Origin: Cliona cf. orientalis
Lineage: Eukaryota; Porifera; Demospongiae; Clionaida; Clionaidae
Reading direction: 5' to 3'
NCBI GenBank assembly: GCA_963930775.1
Contig: OZ005694.1
Span: 10,866,899 to 10,930,898 of the forward strand
DNA length: 64,000 bases
Shown here piece by piece: positions 41,842 to 54,903 of this stretch; the stretch's first letter is position 1; each line of letters opens with the position of its first letter. The position numbers and the translations under genes were made by a program. The notes beneath the pieces were generated by a model that was not told the DNA's origin, made no database searches, and was given only the letters and a program-made list of their open reading frames with translations.

Positions 41842-44800
41842 ATGAGGCTGCTATCTCTTTTCTTCATCTTGATGTTTGGGCCAATTTGCGTCAGGCTAAC
41901 TGAGGGTAAGGTCTACCATGTCAAGCCAGTAAAGCCTCTTATCTCTTGCCCTGGAAACAGCAGCTGCCCACCTGGTCAGCTCTGTCACACAATGGACTAC
42001 TTAGCCGAGCATAGCAGTGAATTCTTTTCACCAGACCACGTCAATGTAACACTGATATTCATGTGTGGAGTCCACAACTATACAAAGGACTTGACTGTAC
42101 AAAATCTCCACTCATTTGTCATGAAAGGAGCTGCAGAATCCAGAGAGAATGTCATCATTGACCATCAGTTCAGTATGCAAGTTGGTAAAACCAATTGCAC
42201 AAACATTTTTTTCTCCAATGTCAGCTTTGTGAACATTACAAACCTGACGATGAGATGTCCTGCAATAGGACTTTTTAAAGAGAGCCACATTACAGTGAAG
42301 AGCTCCAACCTCTATGGCTACCCTGACATAAATGAAACCTTATCCTTAATTTATATTATAGGCAAAGGCTCACAAGCTTTACTGGACAACTGTACATTCC
42401 AAGAAAACTGCTTTATAGAGAGTGTATTAGGTGATGAGATAATTGTGAGCAATAGCACATTTCAGTTGTACAGACATCAACAGCAATCAATTATTGATGC
42501 ATTTTCTAGTGTAGTAATATTAGCAGGAAATGTAAACTTTACTGACAGTAGTACTGTAGGGATCCACTCTTCATTCCAAGGTGCATATGGTACAGCAGTG
42601 CATCTAGAAACCATTCACCCTGAACTTGAATCTTCACTTAACATCACAGCAGGTGCAACTGTGTACTTTGTCAACTTAATAAGCTTTGGTGGGGGAGGAG
42701 CAGTATATGGGGGGAATATTAATGCAATGATACACATTGGTACTAAAGCAAGGGTGGTCTTTATGAATAATACTGCTGATAGCGTGGGTGGTGGAGCAGT
42801 GAACATGCGGGGTGGAATGATCACTGTAGGTGCTGAATCATGTGTGATATTTGCATACAACCATGCTGGAGTCACAAACGGTGGTGGAGCAATTTCGCTC
42901 GACAGTGCAACATTGATTGTTGACAGTGAAGCAAACCTGACTTTCAGCCACAATTCTGCATATAATGGAGGAGCTCTAAGGTTAATGAATTCAACTGCTC
43001 ATGTGAACACAAGTGGTATCGAATTTTATAACAATAGAGCGTCACATGGAGGAGCCATAAATTTTTTAAATGGAGTCATGATTATCAACACTAATAAATC
43101 AGTGAAGTTCATTATGAATTCTGCAAGAAAGAAAGGTGGTGCAATTTATATAGAAGCAGGTGTCCACCCCACTATCATTGTTGATAATTATTCCAATTTA
43201 CTTTTTATCAACAACTCTGCATTCCAAGGAGGTGCTCTCTGTAGTACCATGCCATCATTACTCTTGGCCACAGTGGGACATCAGTCGAGTATTCAGTTAT
43301 CAACAACACAGCATTTGATGTTGGTGGAGCAGTATATTCTCAATCTTCACTACCTTGTATATTCATGATCACAGATTACTCCGCAAAAATATCTTTTATA
43401 CGAAATTCTGCACAACGTGGTATTGGTCACCACATGTATGGAGCAAGCGTAAGAGATGAGTCATGTGCTCAAGAATACATAGAGTTTATGAATGAACAAG
43501 GAAAATCTCACTGTTTAGGTCCATACGATGACCCTAATGGGCACATTAACGTCTTCTCCTTTGACCCTGGCCTCAGCAAGATCCTATCTCCAGTATCCTC
43601 TGCTCCTCAGCGTGTGTGTCTCTGTGACTCCAATGGTAAACCACAGTGTACTAATATCTCATATGTTTTCATTAATACTAGTGTTTATCGTGGTGAAACC
43701 ATCACATTACCTGCATGCATAGTGGGTTATGACTTTGGCACTACAGTTGGTACAATCCATGCCAGATCCCTTTATTCAGATTCTCTCTCAAAACGTGACA
43801 AATCGCAGCTGGTAATTGACAGTGAAAAATGTGTTCCCTTCAGCTATACAGTTTACTCAAAGCGTGATTATGAACTTTTATTGTTACAAACATCATCTCT
43901 GCCAGTATCTGCTGTCATTAGCAATGAATCAACAGAATATGATATCTTCAACTACGAAAATGGGATCCAGAGTCTAATATCTATTTATTTTTCACATAAT
44001 CAGTCTGGTTGTATCGATACTGACCTCCTAACAACCCCAATTTTCATAAATATCACCTTACTCCCAGGCTGCCCTCCAGGACTGACTCTAAATCATGATG
44101 AAACCACATGCAGCTGTTATCCTGTCTTGGCGAACAATGGCTTCAGTTGTTTAGTAAAAAACAAAACTGGTCTCCTGCAGTGGAACGGCACTGTGTGGGT
44201 GAACGCAACCTTCAATGAGAGTCATAGCACTGGTATCATATACAATAAATTCTGTCCACAACTCTACTGCAATTCAGGCAACAAGACAGTCAACATTGGA
44301 GATGATCCCAGTGAGCAGTGTGCCTCCAACCGAACCGGCATCCTGTGTGGTGCCTGCAAGGACAGCTTTAGCCTGGCAATTGGATCTTCTCGGTGCATTG
44401 AATGTCCCAACAGTCATAACGTGGCGCTCCTGCTTGCCTTTGCTACTGCTGGTGTCCTCCTTGTGTTCTTTATCCTTGCAATCAACCTCACTGCCACTCA
44501 AGGACTCATTAATGGAATCATCTTCTATGCTAACATTATATGGGCCTACAAGATAATACTCTTTCCCGCAGATATTGGGGGAAATTATTTAATCATATTT
44601 CTTCAGGTTTTTATTGCTTGGCTCAACTTGGATTTTGGAATCGAGACTTGCTTCTTTGTTGGACTGGATGCTTATTGGAAGACGTGGCTGCAGTTTCTAT
44701 TCCCATTCTACATCTGGGCCATTGCTGGTGTTATCATTGTTGCTTGCCGCTACTCCTCTCGCCTCACTAACCTCATTGGTAGCAGAGCTGTTCCTCTTCT

Positions 44801-45623
44801 AGCCACACTCTTCCTTTTATCTTATATGAAGCTTCTTCGTACTGTGATAGATGCCACCTCAGTTGCAGTGATAGCACGATACCCACAGAATACCTCCTAT
44901 GCTGTGTGGTACCTCGATGGAAACCTACGCTATTGCCAGCACCCTCATATTTACCTTTTCGTAGCAGACATTGCTACTTTTATATTCTTGTGGCTTCCCT
45001 ATACACTTGTGCTTCTGTTCATTCAGCCTTTGAGGAGAGTGTCTCATCTAAGGTCACTCAAGTGGATTAATAGGCTAGCCCCAGTCTATGATGCTTACTT
45101 CTCTCCTTTGAAGGACAAGCACCGATACTGGTTTGGAGCAATGCTTCTTGTTCGAGGAATACTCCTGGTTCTATTGACAGTAACTTCAGTGGATAATCCA
45201 GAATTGAATGTGTTTGCTCTGTTCCTGTTCAAAGCCTTCTTATTTTTCTTAATATCAATCAAGAACGTTTACAAGCGAGTAGATGTGAGAGTTCTAGAAA
45301 GTGCTACCTTGCTGAACCTTATTATTTTGAGTGCTGGAACTCTGTACAGGTGGGAATCTACCGAATCAAGGTCAAAGTTGCTTATGGTATCGATTGGAAT
45401 CACCTTTGCTCAATTCTGTGTCATTGTTGTGTGGAGTTTGATCAAGTCTCGTCTCAATGCTGGTTGGAGGTGCAGACGAAATCAAGGCCATGATGTTATC
45501 GATGAGATCATCAATGATGATGATATTGCTCATGAGCGAATCGAAGATCCTGAACTTGAACCGCTGATCAATGATACTCCTCGGCCCATTACCATGCCAG
45601 CTTCTGCTAAATACACAAAATGA
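41842..45623 (+). pseudogene. Pmp-7TM protein gene with 1-nt deletion
   Basis: Same layout as the intact paralog: signal peptide (MRLLSLFFILMFGPICVRL), Cys-rich head (SSCPPGQLCHTMDYLAEHSS), Pmp repeats, Cys-rich linker (TGILCGACKDSFSL) and multi-pass domain ending PASAKYTK. At about 43294-43298 one T is missing where the other copies read CAGTTTAT or CAATTTAT. The frame therefore breaks after about 485 residues and stops at 43366-43368, while the other frame stays open to 45623. The Met at 41842 is preferred because it aligns with the 47979 copy. The rest is undamaged, so a sequencing or assembly error is a real alternative. Confidence 0.85.
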
Positions 45624-46299
45624 AGCAGATACCAAAAAAATAAACTGTAATTACTGCAAACTTGAGTGATAATTTTCTGCTACACATTAATTTTATAATA
45701 TAGTTCACTGTTGATCTCTGCAATTATTGCAATAGATCAGTCTAGACTAGTAACAGTTACTAATGAATCCTCCCCCCTCTTTCGAATTTATTATCATTAT
45801 TTTTGTTTTTAGTACAGTAACTGAGGAATAGTAATTAATTTTTATAGTTCACTGTTGATCTCTGCAATTGCAATAGACCTAGACTACTAAGAGTTACTAT
45901 TGTTAGCTAGTGAATCCTCCCACCTTTCAAATTTATTATCAGTAATTTTTGTTTTTAGTACAGTAACTGAGGAATACTAATGTCACAGTGTGGTTTCGTA
46001 AAATTCATGCATCAGATTCTGTTATGCCAGAATATGGAGTCTGGGAGAAAAATTTTGCAGTCCAGCAAATCATAGAAATAGCAAGTAAAAATTTCCACAT
46101 AATATATACAATGTCATGCATTTTAATAATGGAGATAGTTGTTGTTATAATAATTAAATAGCCAATTATAATAATTAGCACAGGTGACAGTATTGATATT
46201 AAATTTCCGATAGCTGCAATCAAGGAACACATCTTTGAAACTGAAATAGAGAGAAGAATTTGAAGGGATTGAGCTGGAGTACATGTATATAGCTACTGT
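45624..46299. repeat. Pmp-7TM 3' flank
   Basis: Shares blocks with the flanks at 51806-52160 and 58675-59340, including TAGTTCACTGTTGATCTCTG (tandem here) and GAATCCTCCC. It leads into a LONP2 last-exon shard. Confidence 0.65.
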
Positions 46300-46379
46300 C
46301 ACAGTTTGCATGCTGACAGGCCTTAGACCTCGTCCTTCAAAAGCACTTAGTAACACCTCTTCCAGTATGCCAACTAGTT
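46300..46379 (-). pseudogene. LONP2 last-exon shard
   Basis: On the minus strand it reads LEEVLLSAFEGRGLRPVS like LONP2 exon 17, then diverges to MQTV, losing the SKL end. The 5' part of the exon and all other exons are absent. Confidence 0.85.
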
Positions 46380-47796
46380 ATATATCCCTATAATAATTAT
46401 ATTAGTCTATAGAGCAGTACACAGTATAATATTATAATGATTATTATCTGTTATTAAGCACTAGCTAATTGACGGGCCGCCGGATTAGTGTTCCTGCAGG
46501 CTGATATTATATGGTGCAGTACTATTTTAAAAGATGTTTATATCCAGGAGAATAACAACAATTAGCTATAATTTATTATTATAATGATGTGGCCAGCTTT
46601 GAGAGAAGGGACTATCAGTATTTGGGACTTTTCAGATTATTCGGGGGGGGGGGGGGTGAATGGGAGTGGGATGCAAGCAAAAATTAGACCAATATATAAA
46701 ATCAAGAGTATATACTCTTGATAAAATTGAATTACTAGCATTAATTTTCTTGTTTATCAAAAAATTATCCAAACTCTCAGTGGCGTCTCTAGGCAATTGT
46801 TTAGCTGGGTGCAAATTATCAAAGTAACTGTACAGATGGATACATAAAGCTAGCGGAAATGTACTATAGTATATTACATGTAGTACTATTAATAGTATAC
46901 AGGACCAGGTACTATTCCATGTAGACAGTGTAGTGATATATACATGACATGTTACATTACTGGTTGTGACAGTGTAGTGAAACACACATACTGTGACAGG
47001 CTATAGTAGGTAAACAACAAAACTACACATGCATAGGATGGGTGCACAGGTGCATGGATTGGGTGCAAATGAACCCACATGTACCCCCCTGGCGACACCA
47101 CTGCAAACTCTCCTAAAAGAATAATTATGTCCCATAGCCAAGAACTTTGACAGTGGCATAAGAAGATGTTTTGGAGTAGAGGGGCTGGGAGTGGTAATCG
47201 AATCAATACATAGCTGTGGCTGGCTGTGCCCACCACAGATCTAGCTAAGGTATGCTCCCCCAGGAAAATCTGAGATTTTCACATCTTCTTAGAGCTATAA
47301 TATTCTGCAATAAGAAAAGGGACAATTCATGGTAGTAGTAGCTATAAAAAACAAGACCAATTTCTATCATGACAATGGCCAGTTTGCTTTCTACAGATGT
47401 AGTAGTGAGTATACTTGTATCAGTGTATAGACACCAACATAGAGCGGATACACCTACAATACATTAATTTATGTATCGTATACAATGTCATGTATTGTGT
47501 ACTCCATACACACTAGCTATTACAATAAGCTACATACGACAAACACAATGGGTCCCTTTTCTCACAGCTGGTCCCTGTACAATGTATGTAACTGTAAAAG
47601 CCTAACTCACCCAAAATACAGTAATTTAATATACCATTACTAGAGCACATAACTACCTCAAGGTTATTGCTGGGTGGAGGAATTTCACTGGGGAGGGGGC
47701 TAAGCTCCCCTTATATTTTGAACCAGTGGGCTGAAGTCCCCCCAGCCCCCTTGGCTCTTATGCCGCTGTTTGAAAATTATCGTGATACCCTACCCT
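46380..47796. repeat. spacer with two TIR elements
   Basis: No gene seen. About 46777-47105 begins CAGTGGCGTCTCTAGG and ends CCTGGCGACACCACTG. About 47152-47767 begins CAGTGGCATAAGA and ends CTCTTATGCCGCTG. Both ends recall the CAGTGGCG termini common in animal DNA transposons. A G-run lies at about 46640. Confidence 0.6.
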
Positions 47797-47890
47797 ACCA
47801 TGCAACCATGCTTGACCTGCTGTATTTAAGTCACTGAGTTCTGTTGCGCTAGTCAGATTGAGTCTCACTGCTGTGTGTCTGTGCATGCAT
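47797..47890 (+). promoter_or_regulatory. Pmp-7TM promoter, copy ending at 51805
   Basis: TATTTAAG at 47823-47830, 156 bases before the Met, in the same conserved block as at 41690. Confidence 0.55.
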
Positions 47891-47978
47891 CTTCGCAGGA
47901 TCTCTCACTCTTCTTGAAAAGCACTCATCTCTCGGACCGTTATCATATAAACTGTTAAGATAAAATACGTACCCAACA

Positions 47979-50900
47979 ATGAGACTGTTGTCACTTTTCT
48001 TTGTCTTGATATTTGGATCAGTTTGCGTCAGGCTAGCTGAGGGTATGGTCTACCATGTCAAGCCAGTAAAGCATCTCAGCTCTTGCCCTGGAAACAGCAG
48101 TTGCCTACCAGGTCAGCTCTGTCACACAATGGACTACTTAGCCGAGCATAGCAGTGAGTTCTTTTCACCAGACAACGTCAATGTAACACTGATATTCATG
48201 TGTGGAGTCCACAACTATACAAAGAATTTGACTGTACAAAATCTCCACTCATTTGTCATGAAAGGAGCTGCAGAATCCAGAGAGAATGTCATCATTGACC
48301 ATCAGTTTGGTATGCAAGTTGGTAAACCCAATTGCACAGTTATTCAGTTCTTCAATGTCAGCTTTGTGAACATCACAACCCTGACAATGAGATGTCCTGC
48401 AATAAAGATTGAAGAGAGCCATATTACGGTGAAGAGCTCCAACCTCTATGGCTATCCTGGCATAAATGAAACCTTATCTGGCATCAGTATTACAGGCAGA
48501 GGCTCACAAGCTTTACTGGACAACTGTACATTCAGAGAAAATTGCTTTGTTAGGAGTTATTTTAGTAATGGGGTAATTGTGAGCAATAGCACATTTCAGT
48601 CATACAGACATCGATTACATTCAATTATTAAGGCATATTCTAGTGTAGTAATATTAACAGGAAATGTAAACTTCACTGATGGTATTACCGGAACCCACCG
48701 TTCATCAGGTACGGCAGTATTTCTACGAACCACTCACTCTGAACTCAAATCTTCACTTAACATCACAACAGGTGCAACTGTGTACTTTGTCAACCTAACA
48801 CGTAGCTCTGGAGGAGCAGTGTATGGGCATAATGCAATGATACACATTGGTGCTAAAGCAAGGGTGGTCTTTATGAATAATGCCGCTGATGTGAGTGGTG
48901 GAGCAGTGTATGGGTATAATGCAACGATGCACATTAGTGCTAAAGCAAGGGTGGTCTTTATGAATAATACCGCTACATATGGTGGAGCAGTGGCCATGCC
49001 ACATGGAATGATCACTGTAGGCACTGAATCATATGTGATATTTACATACAACCATGTTGCATTTGGTGGAGCAATTAGCCTCGTCAGTGGAACATTGATT
49101 ATTGACAGCAAAGCAAACCTGACTTTCAGCCACAATTCTGCAGATTCTGAAGGTGGAGCTCTATCGTTAGAAAATTCAACAGTTCATGTGAATACAAGTG
49201 GTATTGAATTTTATAACAATAGAGCATCATTTGGAGGAGCAATACATTTTATGTATGGAACCATGATTATCAATGCTAATAAATCAGTAAATTTCACTAT
49301 GAATTCTGCAAAAGTGAGAGGTGGTGCAATTTGTATAGACGCAGGTGACCGCCCCACTATCATTGTTGATAATTATTCCAAAATATTCTTTTTCAACAAC
49401 ACTGCATTTCAAGGAGGTGCTCTCTATAGTAGAATGCCATCATTACTCATAACCACAGTGGGATATCAGTCGAGTATTCAGTTTATTGACAACACAGCAT
49501 TTGATGTTGGTGGAGCGGTGTATTCACAGTCCTCATATCCTTGTATATTCATGATCACAGACTACTCTGCTAAAATATCTTTTACAAGAAACTGTGCACA
49601 ACACAGTGTTGGTCACCACATGTATGGAGCAAGCATAAGAGGTTACACTTGTGCTAGAAAATTCATAAGTTTCGTGAATAAACAAGGAAAACCTCACTGT
49701 TATCATCCAGGTTTTGGGCACTACCATAAACTTAACATCTCCTTTGACCCTGACCTCAACGAGACCCTGTCCCCTGTATCCTCTGCTCCTCAGCGTGTCT
49801 GTCTCTGTGACTCCAATGGTAAACCACAGTGTGCTAATATCTCATATATTTTCACTAATACCAGTGTTTATCGTGGTGAAATCATCACATTACCTGCATG
49901 TGTAGTGGGTTACGACTTTGGCACTAGCTACAGTTGGAACGATCCATGCCAGATCCCTTTATTCAGACTCTCTCTCAAAACGAGATAATTCGCAACCGGT
50001 AATTGACAGTGAAAAATGTGTTCCTTTCAACTACATAGTTTACTCAAAACATGATTATCTTTTATTGTTACAAACATCATCTCTGCATGCCAGTATCTGG
50101 TTACATTAGCAATGAATCAACTCGGCAAGATATCTTTAACTATAAAAGTACAATAATTAATGATGAAATATCTCTTTACTTTTGGCATAATCAGTCTGGC
50201 TGTATCCAGTCTGAGCTCCTAACAACCCCAATTTTCATAAATATCACCTTACTCCCAGGCTGCCCTCCAGGACTGACTCTAAATCATGATGAAACCACAT
50301 GCAGCTGTTATCCTGTCTTGGCTAACAATGGCTTCAGTTGTTTAGTAAAAAACAAAACTAGTCTCCTGCAGTGGAATGGCACTGTGTGGGTGAATGCAAC
50401 CTTCAATGAGAGTCATAGCACTGGTATCATGTACAACAGATTCTGTCCACTACTCTACTGCAAGTCAGGTAACAAGATGGTCAACATTGGAGATGATCCC
50501 AGCAAGCAGTGTGCCTCCAACCGAACCGGCATCCTGTGTGGTGCCTGCATGGACAGCTTTAGCCTGGCAATTGGATCTTCTCGGTGCATTAAATGTCCCA
50601 ATAGTCATAACGTGGCACTCCTGCTTGCCTTTGCTACTGCTGGTGTCCTCCTTGTGTTCTTTATCTTTGCACTTAATCTCACTGCCACTCAAGGACTCAT
50701 TAATGGAGTCATCTTCTATGCTAACATTGTATGGGCCTACAAGATAATACTGTTTCCCTCAGATACTGGAACAAATTCATTTCTGCAAGTTTTTATTGCC
50801 TGGCTCAACTTGGATTTTGGAATCGAGACTTGTTTCTTTGTTGGACTGGATGCTTATTGGAAGACATGGCTACAGTTTCTATTCCCATTCTACATCTGGG

Positions 50901-51805
50901 CCATTGCTGGTGTTATCATTGTTGCTTGCCGCTACTCCTCTCGCCTCACTAACCTCATCGGTAGCAGAGCTGTTCCTCTTTTAGCCACACTCTTCCTTCT
51001 ATCTTACATGAAGCTCCTTCGCACTGTGATAGATGCCACCTCAGTTGTAGTGATAGAACAATACCCACAGAACACCTCCTATGCTGTGTGGTACCTCGAT
51101 GGAAACCTACGCTACTGCCAGCACCCTCACATTTACCTTTTCGTAGTGGCCATTGCTACTCTTGTGTTCCTGTGGCTTCCCTACACACTCCTGCTTCTGT
51201 TCATTCAGCCTTTAATGAGAGTGTCTCATCTAAGGCCACTCAAGTGGATCAATAAGCTAGCCCCTGTCTATGATGCTTACTTCTCTCCTTTGAAGGATAA
51301 GCACCGATACTGGTTTGGAGCAATGCTTCTTGTTCGAGGAATACTCCTGGTTCTATTGACAGTAACTTCAGTGTACAATCCAGAACTGAATATATTTGCA
51401 CTGTTTCTATTGATAGCCTTCTTATTTTATTTCATATCGATCAATCATGTTTACAAGCGAGTAGACGTGAGAGTTCTAGAAAGTTCTACCTTGCTGAACC
51501 TTAGTATCTTGAGTGCTGGAACTCTGTACAGGTGGGAATCTACTGAATCAAGGTCAAAGTTGCTTATGGTGTCGATTGGAATCACCTTTGCTCAATTCTG
51601 TGTCATTATTGTATGGAATTTGATTAAGCCTTGTCTCAGTGCTGGTTGGAGGTGCAGACGAAATCAAGGCTATGATGTCATTAATGAGACTATCGATGAT
51701 GATGACATTGCTCATGAGCGAATTGAAGATCCTGAACTTGAATCGCTGATCAATGATACTCCTCGGCCCATTACCATGCCAGCTTCTGCCAAATACACAA
51801 AATGA
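47979..51805 (+). pseudogene. Pmp-7TM protein gene with two 4-nt insertions
   Basis: Layout as in the paralogs: signal peptide (MRLLSLFFVLIFGSVCVRL), Cys-rich head, Pmp repeats, Cys-rich linker and membrane domain ending PASAKYTK. It has one more Pmp repeat unit than its neighbours (48820-48985). At 49924-49930 CACTACAG has become CACTAGCTACAG, and at 50085-50091 CTGCCAG has become CTGCATGCCAG. Each adds four bases and shifts the frame. The first frame ends at 49988, a middle frame at 50109, and the membrane part is open to 51805. No other damage seen. The two small insertions look like real disabling lesions more than read errors, but this is not proven. Confidence 0.85.
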
Positions 51806-54780
51806 AGCAGATACCAAAAAATAAACTCTAATTACTGCAAACTTGAGTGATAATTTTCTGCTACACATTAATTTATAATAATTTATAGTTCACTGTTGAT
51901 CTCTGCAATTATCAAAATAAACTATAGCTGCTAATATTTTTGAGGGATAATTAAATTTTCTGCTACAAACATATTTTTACTTTTCCATTGATCTGTGTAG
52001 TATAATTATTAGTAGGTAGCTACTAAATAATTTTATATGACTAGTTGTTAGTGAATCCTCCCCCTTTCACTATGTAATTTTATTTTCATTAGCTACTGTG
52101 TATAGCTTAAAGTTTTGAGGAAAAACAATTTTATGATTTTGCACAAAAGATAAAAAATATTAATTTGTTAGTCATTATTAGCATAGATATTACAATGTCA
52201 TTTAATTCAGTAGTCAAGCAGCACTTCCTTGTCAACATTGTCCCAAAGTAGAGCCTGAATGGCAAACCGAGGAAGCTGCTGAAAGCGATAGAATCTTATA
52301 TAACATACATGTTTGTATTGTGCGTGTACGTGCGTGTCACGCGGTGTGCCTGCAGCGTGTGTTTGTGTGTGCATTATGTTTTCAATAATAATAATTATGC
52401 ATACGTGACCAACTATGAGAAAAGCTATGGACTACTCAATTGAGATCCTCTGTTGGTAGTAACGGGGGTTTGTATCTTAATGTGATTTATACTCTTAAAA
52501 ACATCCAACATACTTTCTAGATCTACAAAATTAACATAGTTATGAGCATACTTGTACCAATGTATGTAATAGTAGAGGAAAAAAACATGGAGTAGATTAC
52601 ATGCATGTAAATCTACTCCATGTTTGTTCCTGTTATTACAAACATTGGTACATGTATGCTCATAACTATGTTAATCTAGAAATTATGTTGGACGTTTTCA
52701 AGTTTGTAGTGCGTGCATGTTTGCTGTGTGCATTGTGTTTTTAATATACATACGTGACCAACTATGAGAAAAGCTATGGACTACTCAATTGAAACTGTCT
52801 GTCGGTAGCATGTACCTTGTTGTATGAATTTGTACTGTACAATGTCATATAAATCTATACTTTATGTTTGTTCCTGTTATTACATACATTGGTACAAGTA
52901 TGCTCATAACTACAATAATTTTGGAGAAAATGTGTTGGGTATTTTCAAAAAAATTTGTTCATACTACAGTCTGTAGCTTCTCCAAGCAGTCCCCTCTCTC
53001 ATAGCAGGCCAATGTATTATTTTGTACTTTGTTGTTCCGGGTGAACGGCCTTGGAATAGCTATACCCCGGTCATGCAGGATACTATTGTATACATGTACC
53101 CTGAATCAGCATGATGACAGTATCTTTATGGAACGGTACACCAGTAACTACTCTATGGCTTTATATTGATTGTTTTTGATGGAAATTGTGGGTTTCAAAC
53201 TCTGCACCATCAATTATTAATTTTACTGATACTGAGGGAACCCGTTTCGACCAGCACCCCAGAGAGCGTTATTAGGTCCTGATGCTACTGTAACTGATAT
53301 AACATTAATAGTTTATCCTATATAGCACTAATTGACAGGAACTGTATTACTAAAATTGATAATATGTGACCAGCAGACCTTGCAGAGACTGCAGCAATTT
53401 AAGCATTTCTGAACCTATTTGTTCTATAGATGTATGGAGTAATGCACAGCAGTGTAGCCACTCTGTGTTTGTGCCTATCCACTGATTCAGGTATAGAATT
53501 ATAATAATATTATAATTATACTCACTACTACATTTTGTAGAAAACAATATCATGATAATTATTAAAAATTTCACGTGTGGGATCTTCATGCAGCCAGACT
53601 GTTTGGCCGGCCGCAGATAGCAGCCTCATTGTCGTGCTATTTTTTCACAGCTTATGTCTACCACAATAACCAAGAAGTAAGTGATTATCAAGAAGAGTTA
53701 GAAATCCTACAAAGGTGCATGCACAGACACACAGCAGCGAAACTCAATCTGACTAGTGCAACAGACATCAGTGACTTAAATACAGCAGGTCATGCATGGG
53801 TGCATGGAAGGACAGTATAGGCTCTTTTCTTCATCTTGATATTTAGGTCAGTTCGCATCAGGCTAACTGAGGGTACGGTCTACCATGTCAAGGCAGTAAA
53901 GACTTTCATCTCTTGCCCTGGAAACAGCAGCTGCCCATAGAGTCTTATGACATACGTGTGTGCGTGCGTAAATGTGTGTGTGTATGTGTGTATCACGCGG
54001 CGTGCGTGTGTGCGTGTGTGTTTGTGTGTGCATGCTCATTGTGTTTTTACATGACCAACTATATATTATGAGAAAACCTATGGACTACTTAAGACTCTCT
54101 GTTGGTAGTATGTTTGAATTTGTACTGTAGATATAAATCTACTCCATATTTGTGTGATATTATCTATTGGTATAAGTACACTCATTTCGTAGAAAGTATG
54201 TTGGATGTTAAACTTTTGACAAGGATTCCCCCCCACTAAATCACTAATGCCAAGATCAAAAGTCTTCAGGAACCAAAATAATTATCAATGACCAATTAAT
54301 TTGTCATTGTTAATTGCGACCATCTTCCTAAATTTCCTATCAGTGGGTAGTAGATACAGTATAGCAGGGCACTTGGAATAAACATTGGTCATAATATTTC
54401 CTAGATCACAAATTGGGACCAGATGTGCACTGGTACATATGGACTACATAAGACTCTCTATTAGTAGTATGTATGAATTTGTACTGTAGATATATGTTTC
54501 CTAGATCACAAATTGGGGGCAGATGTGCACTGGCAGCTGGTACATATTATACTCATGGTACCCACAGGGATATCAATATTATCATGATATTACCCTAATA
54601 TCCAGTACATTGCCCTGGTGGTACCTGTAGCTTTGATGTAGATCATACTTCACTGAGGATTTCATGATGCTAAGCACTTCATTAGTGTGCAAATTGATGC
54701 AGTGTGCTGGGTATGTGCTGCTCTGTAGTCCAGGCTTAGCTTAGTATGTATCCTTAACCCACCCCCCCCCCCCCCACGAA
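51806..54780. repeat. Pmp-7TM flanks and shards
   Basis: Holds the 3' flank of the preceding copy, then upstream-type tandem units at 52400-52980 and 54050-54210 and an upstream block at 52960-53560. At 53610-53818 the promoter block occurs inverted. At 53822-53937 a forward shard of the signal-peptide and head region follows. A 60-base word ending AGATGTGCACTGG is repeated at about 54400 and 54500. Confidence 0.65.
53822..53937 (+). pseudogene. Pmp-7TM N-terminal shard
   Basis: Matches the start of the gene from the signal peptide core (CTCTTTTCTTCATCTTGAT) to the CPGNSSCP region. It then breaks into CA/TG-rich spacer. An inverted promoter fragment abuts it on the left, so the break is a head-to-head rearrangement. 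Confidence 0.75.
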
Positions 54781-54865
54781 ACCACGCCACCCATGCTTGA
54801 CCAGCTGTACTTAAGTCAATGCTACTGAGCCTCGCTAGCTGCGTGTCTGTGCATGCTTCTTCTTC
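54781..54865 (+). promoter_or_regulatory. Pmp-7TM promoter, intact copy
   Basis: TATA-like TACTTAAG at 54808-54815, 96 bases before the Met. The flanking CCATGCTTGACC and GTGTCTGTGCATGC are conserved. The distance to Met is about 55 bases shorter than in the two copies to its left. Confidence 0.55.
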
Positions 54866-54903
54866 ATAAGACAAAACAGAGTTGATATAATATTGTGAAA
54901 AAA

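Noticed and set aside
42615..42953. Minus-strand ORF opposite the Pmp repeats
   Set aside because: Shadow of the plus-strand coding sequence; it recurs at matching places in the paralogs (48734-49135) without independent features.
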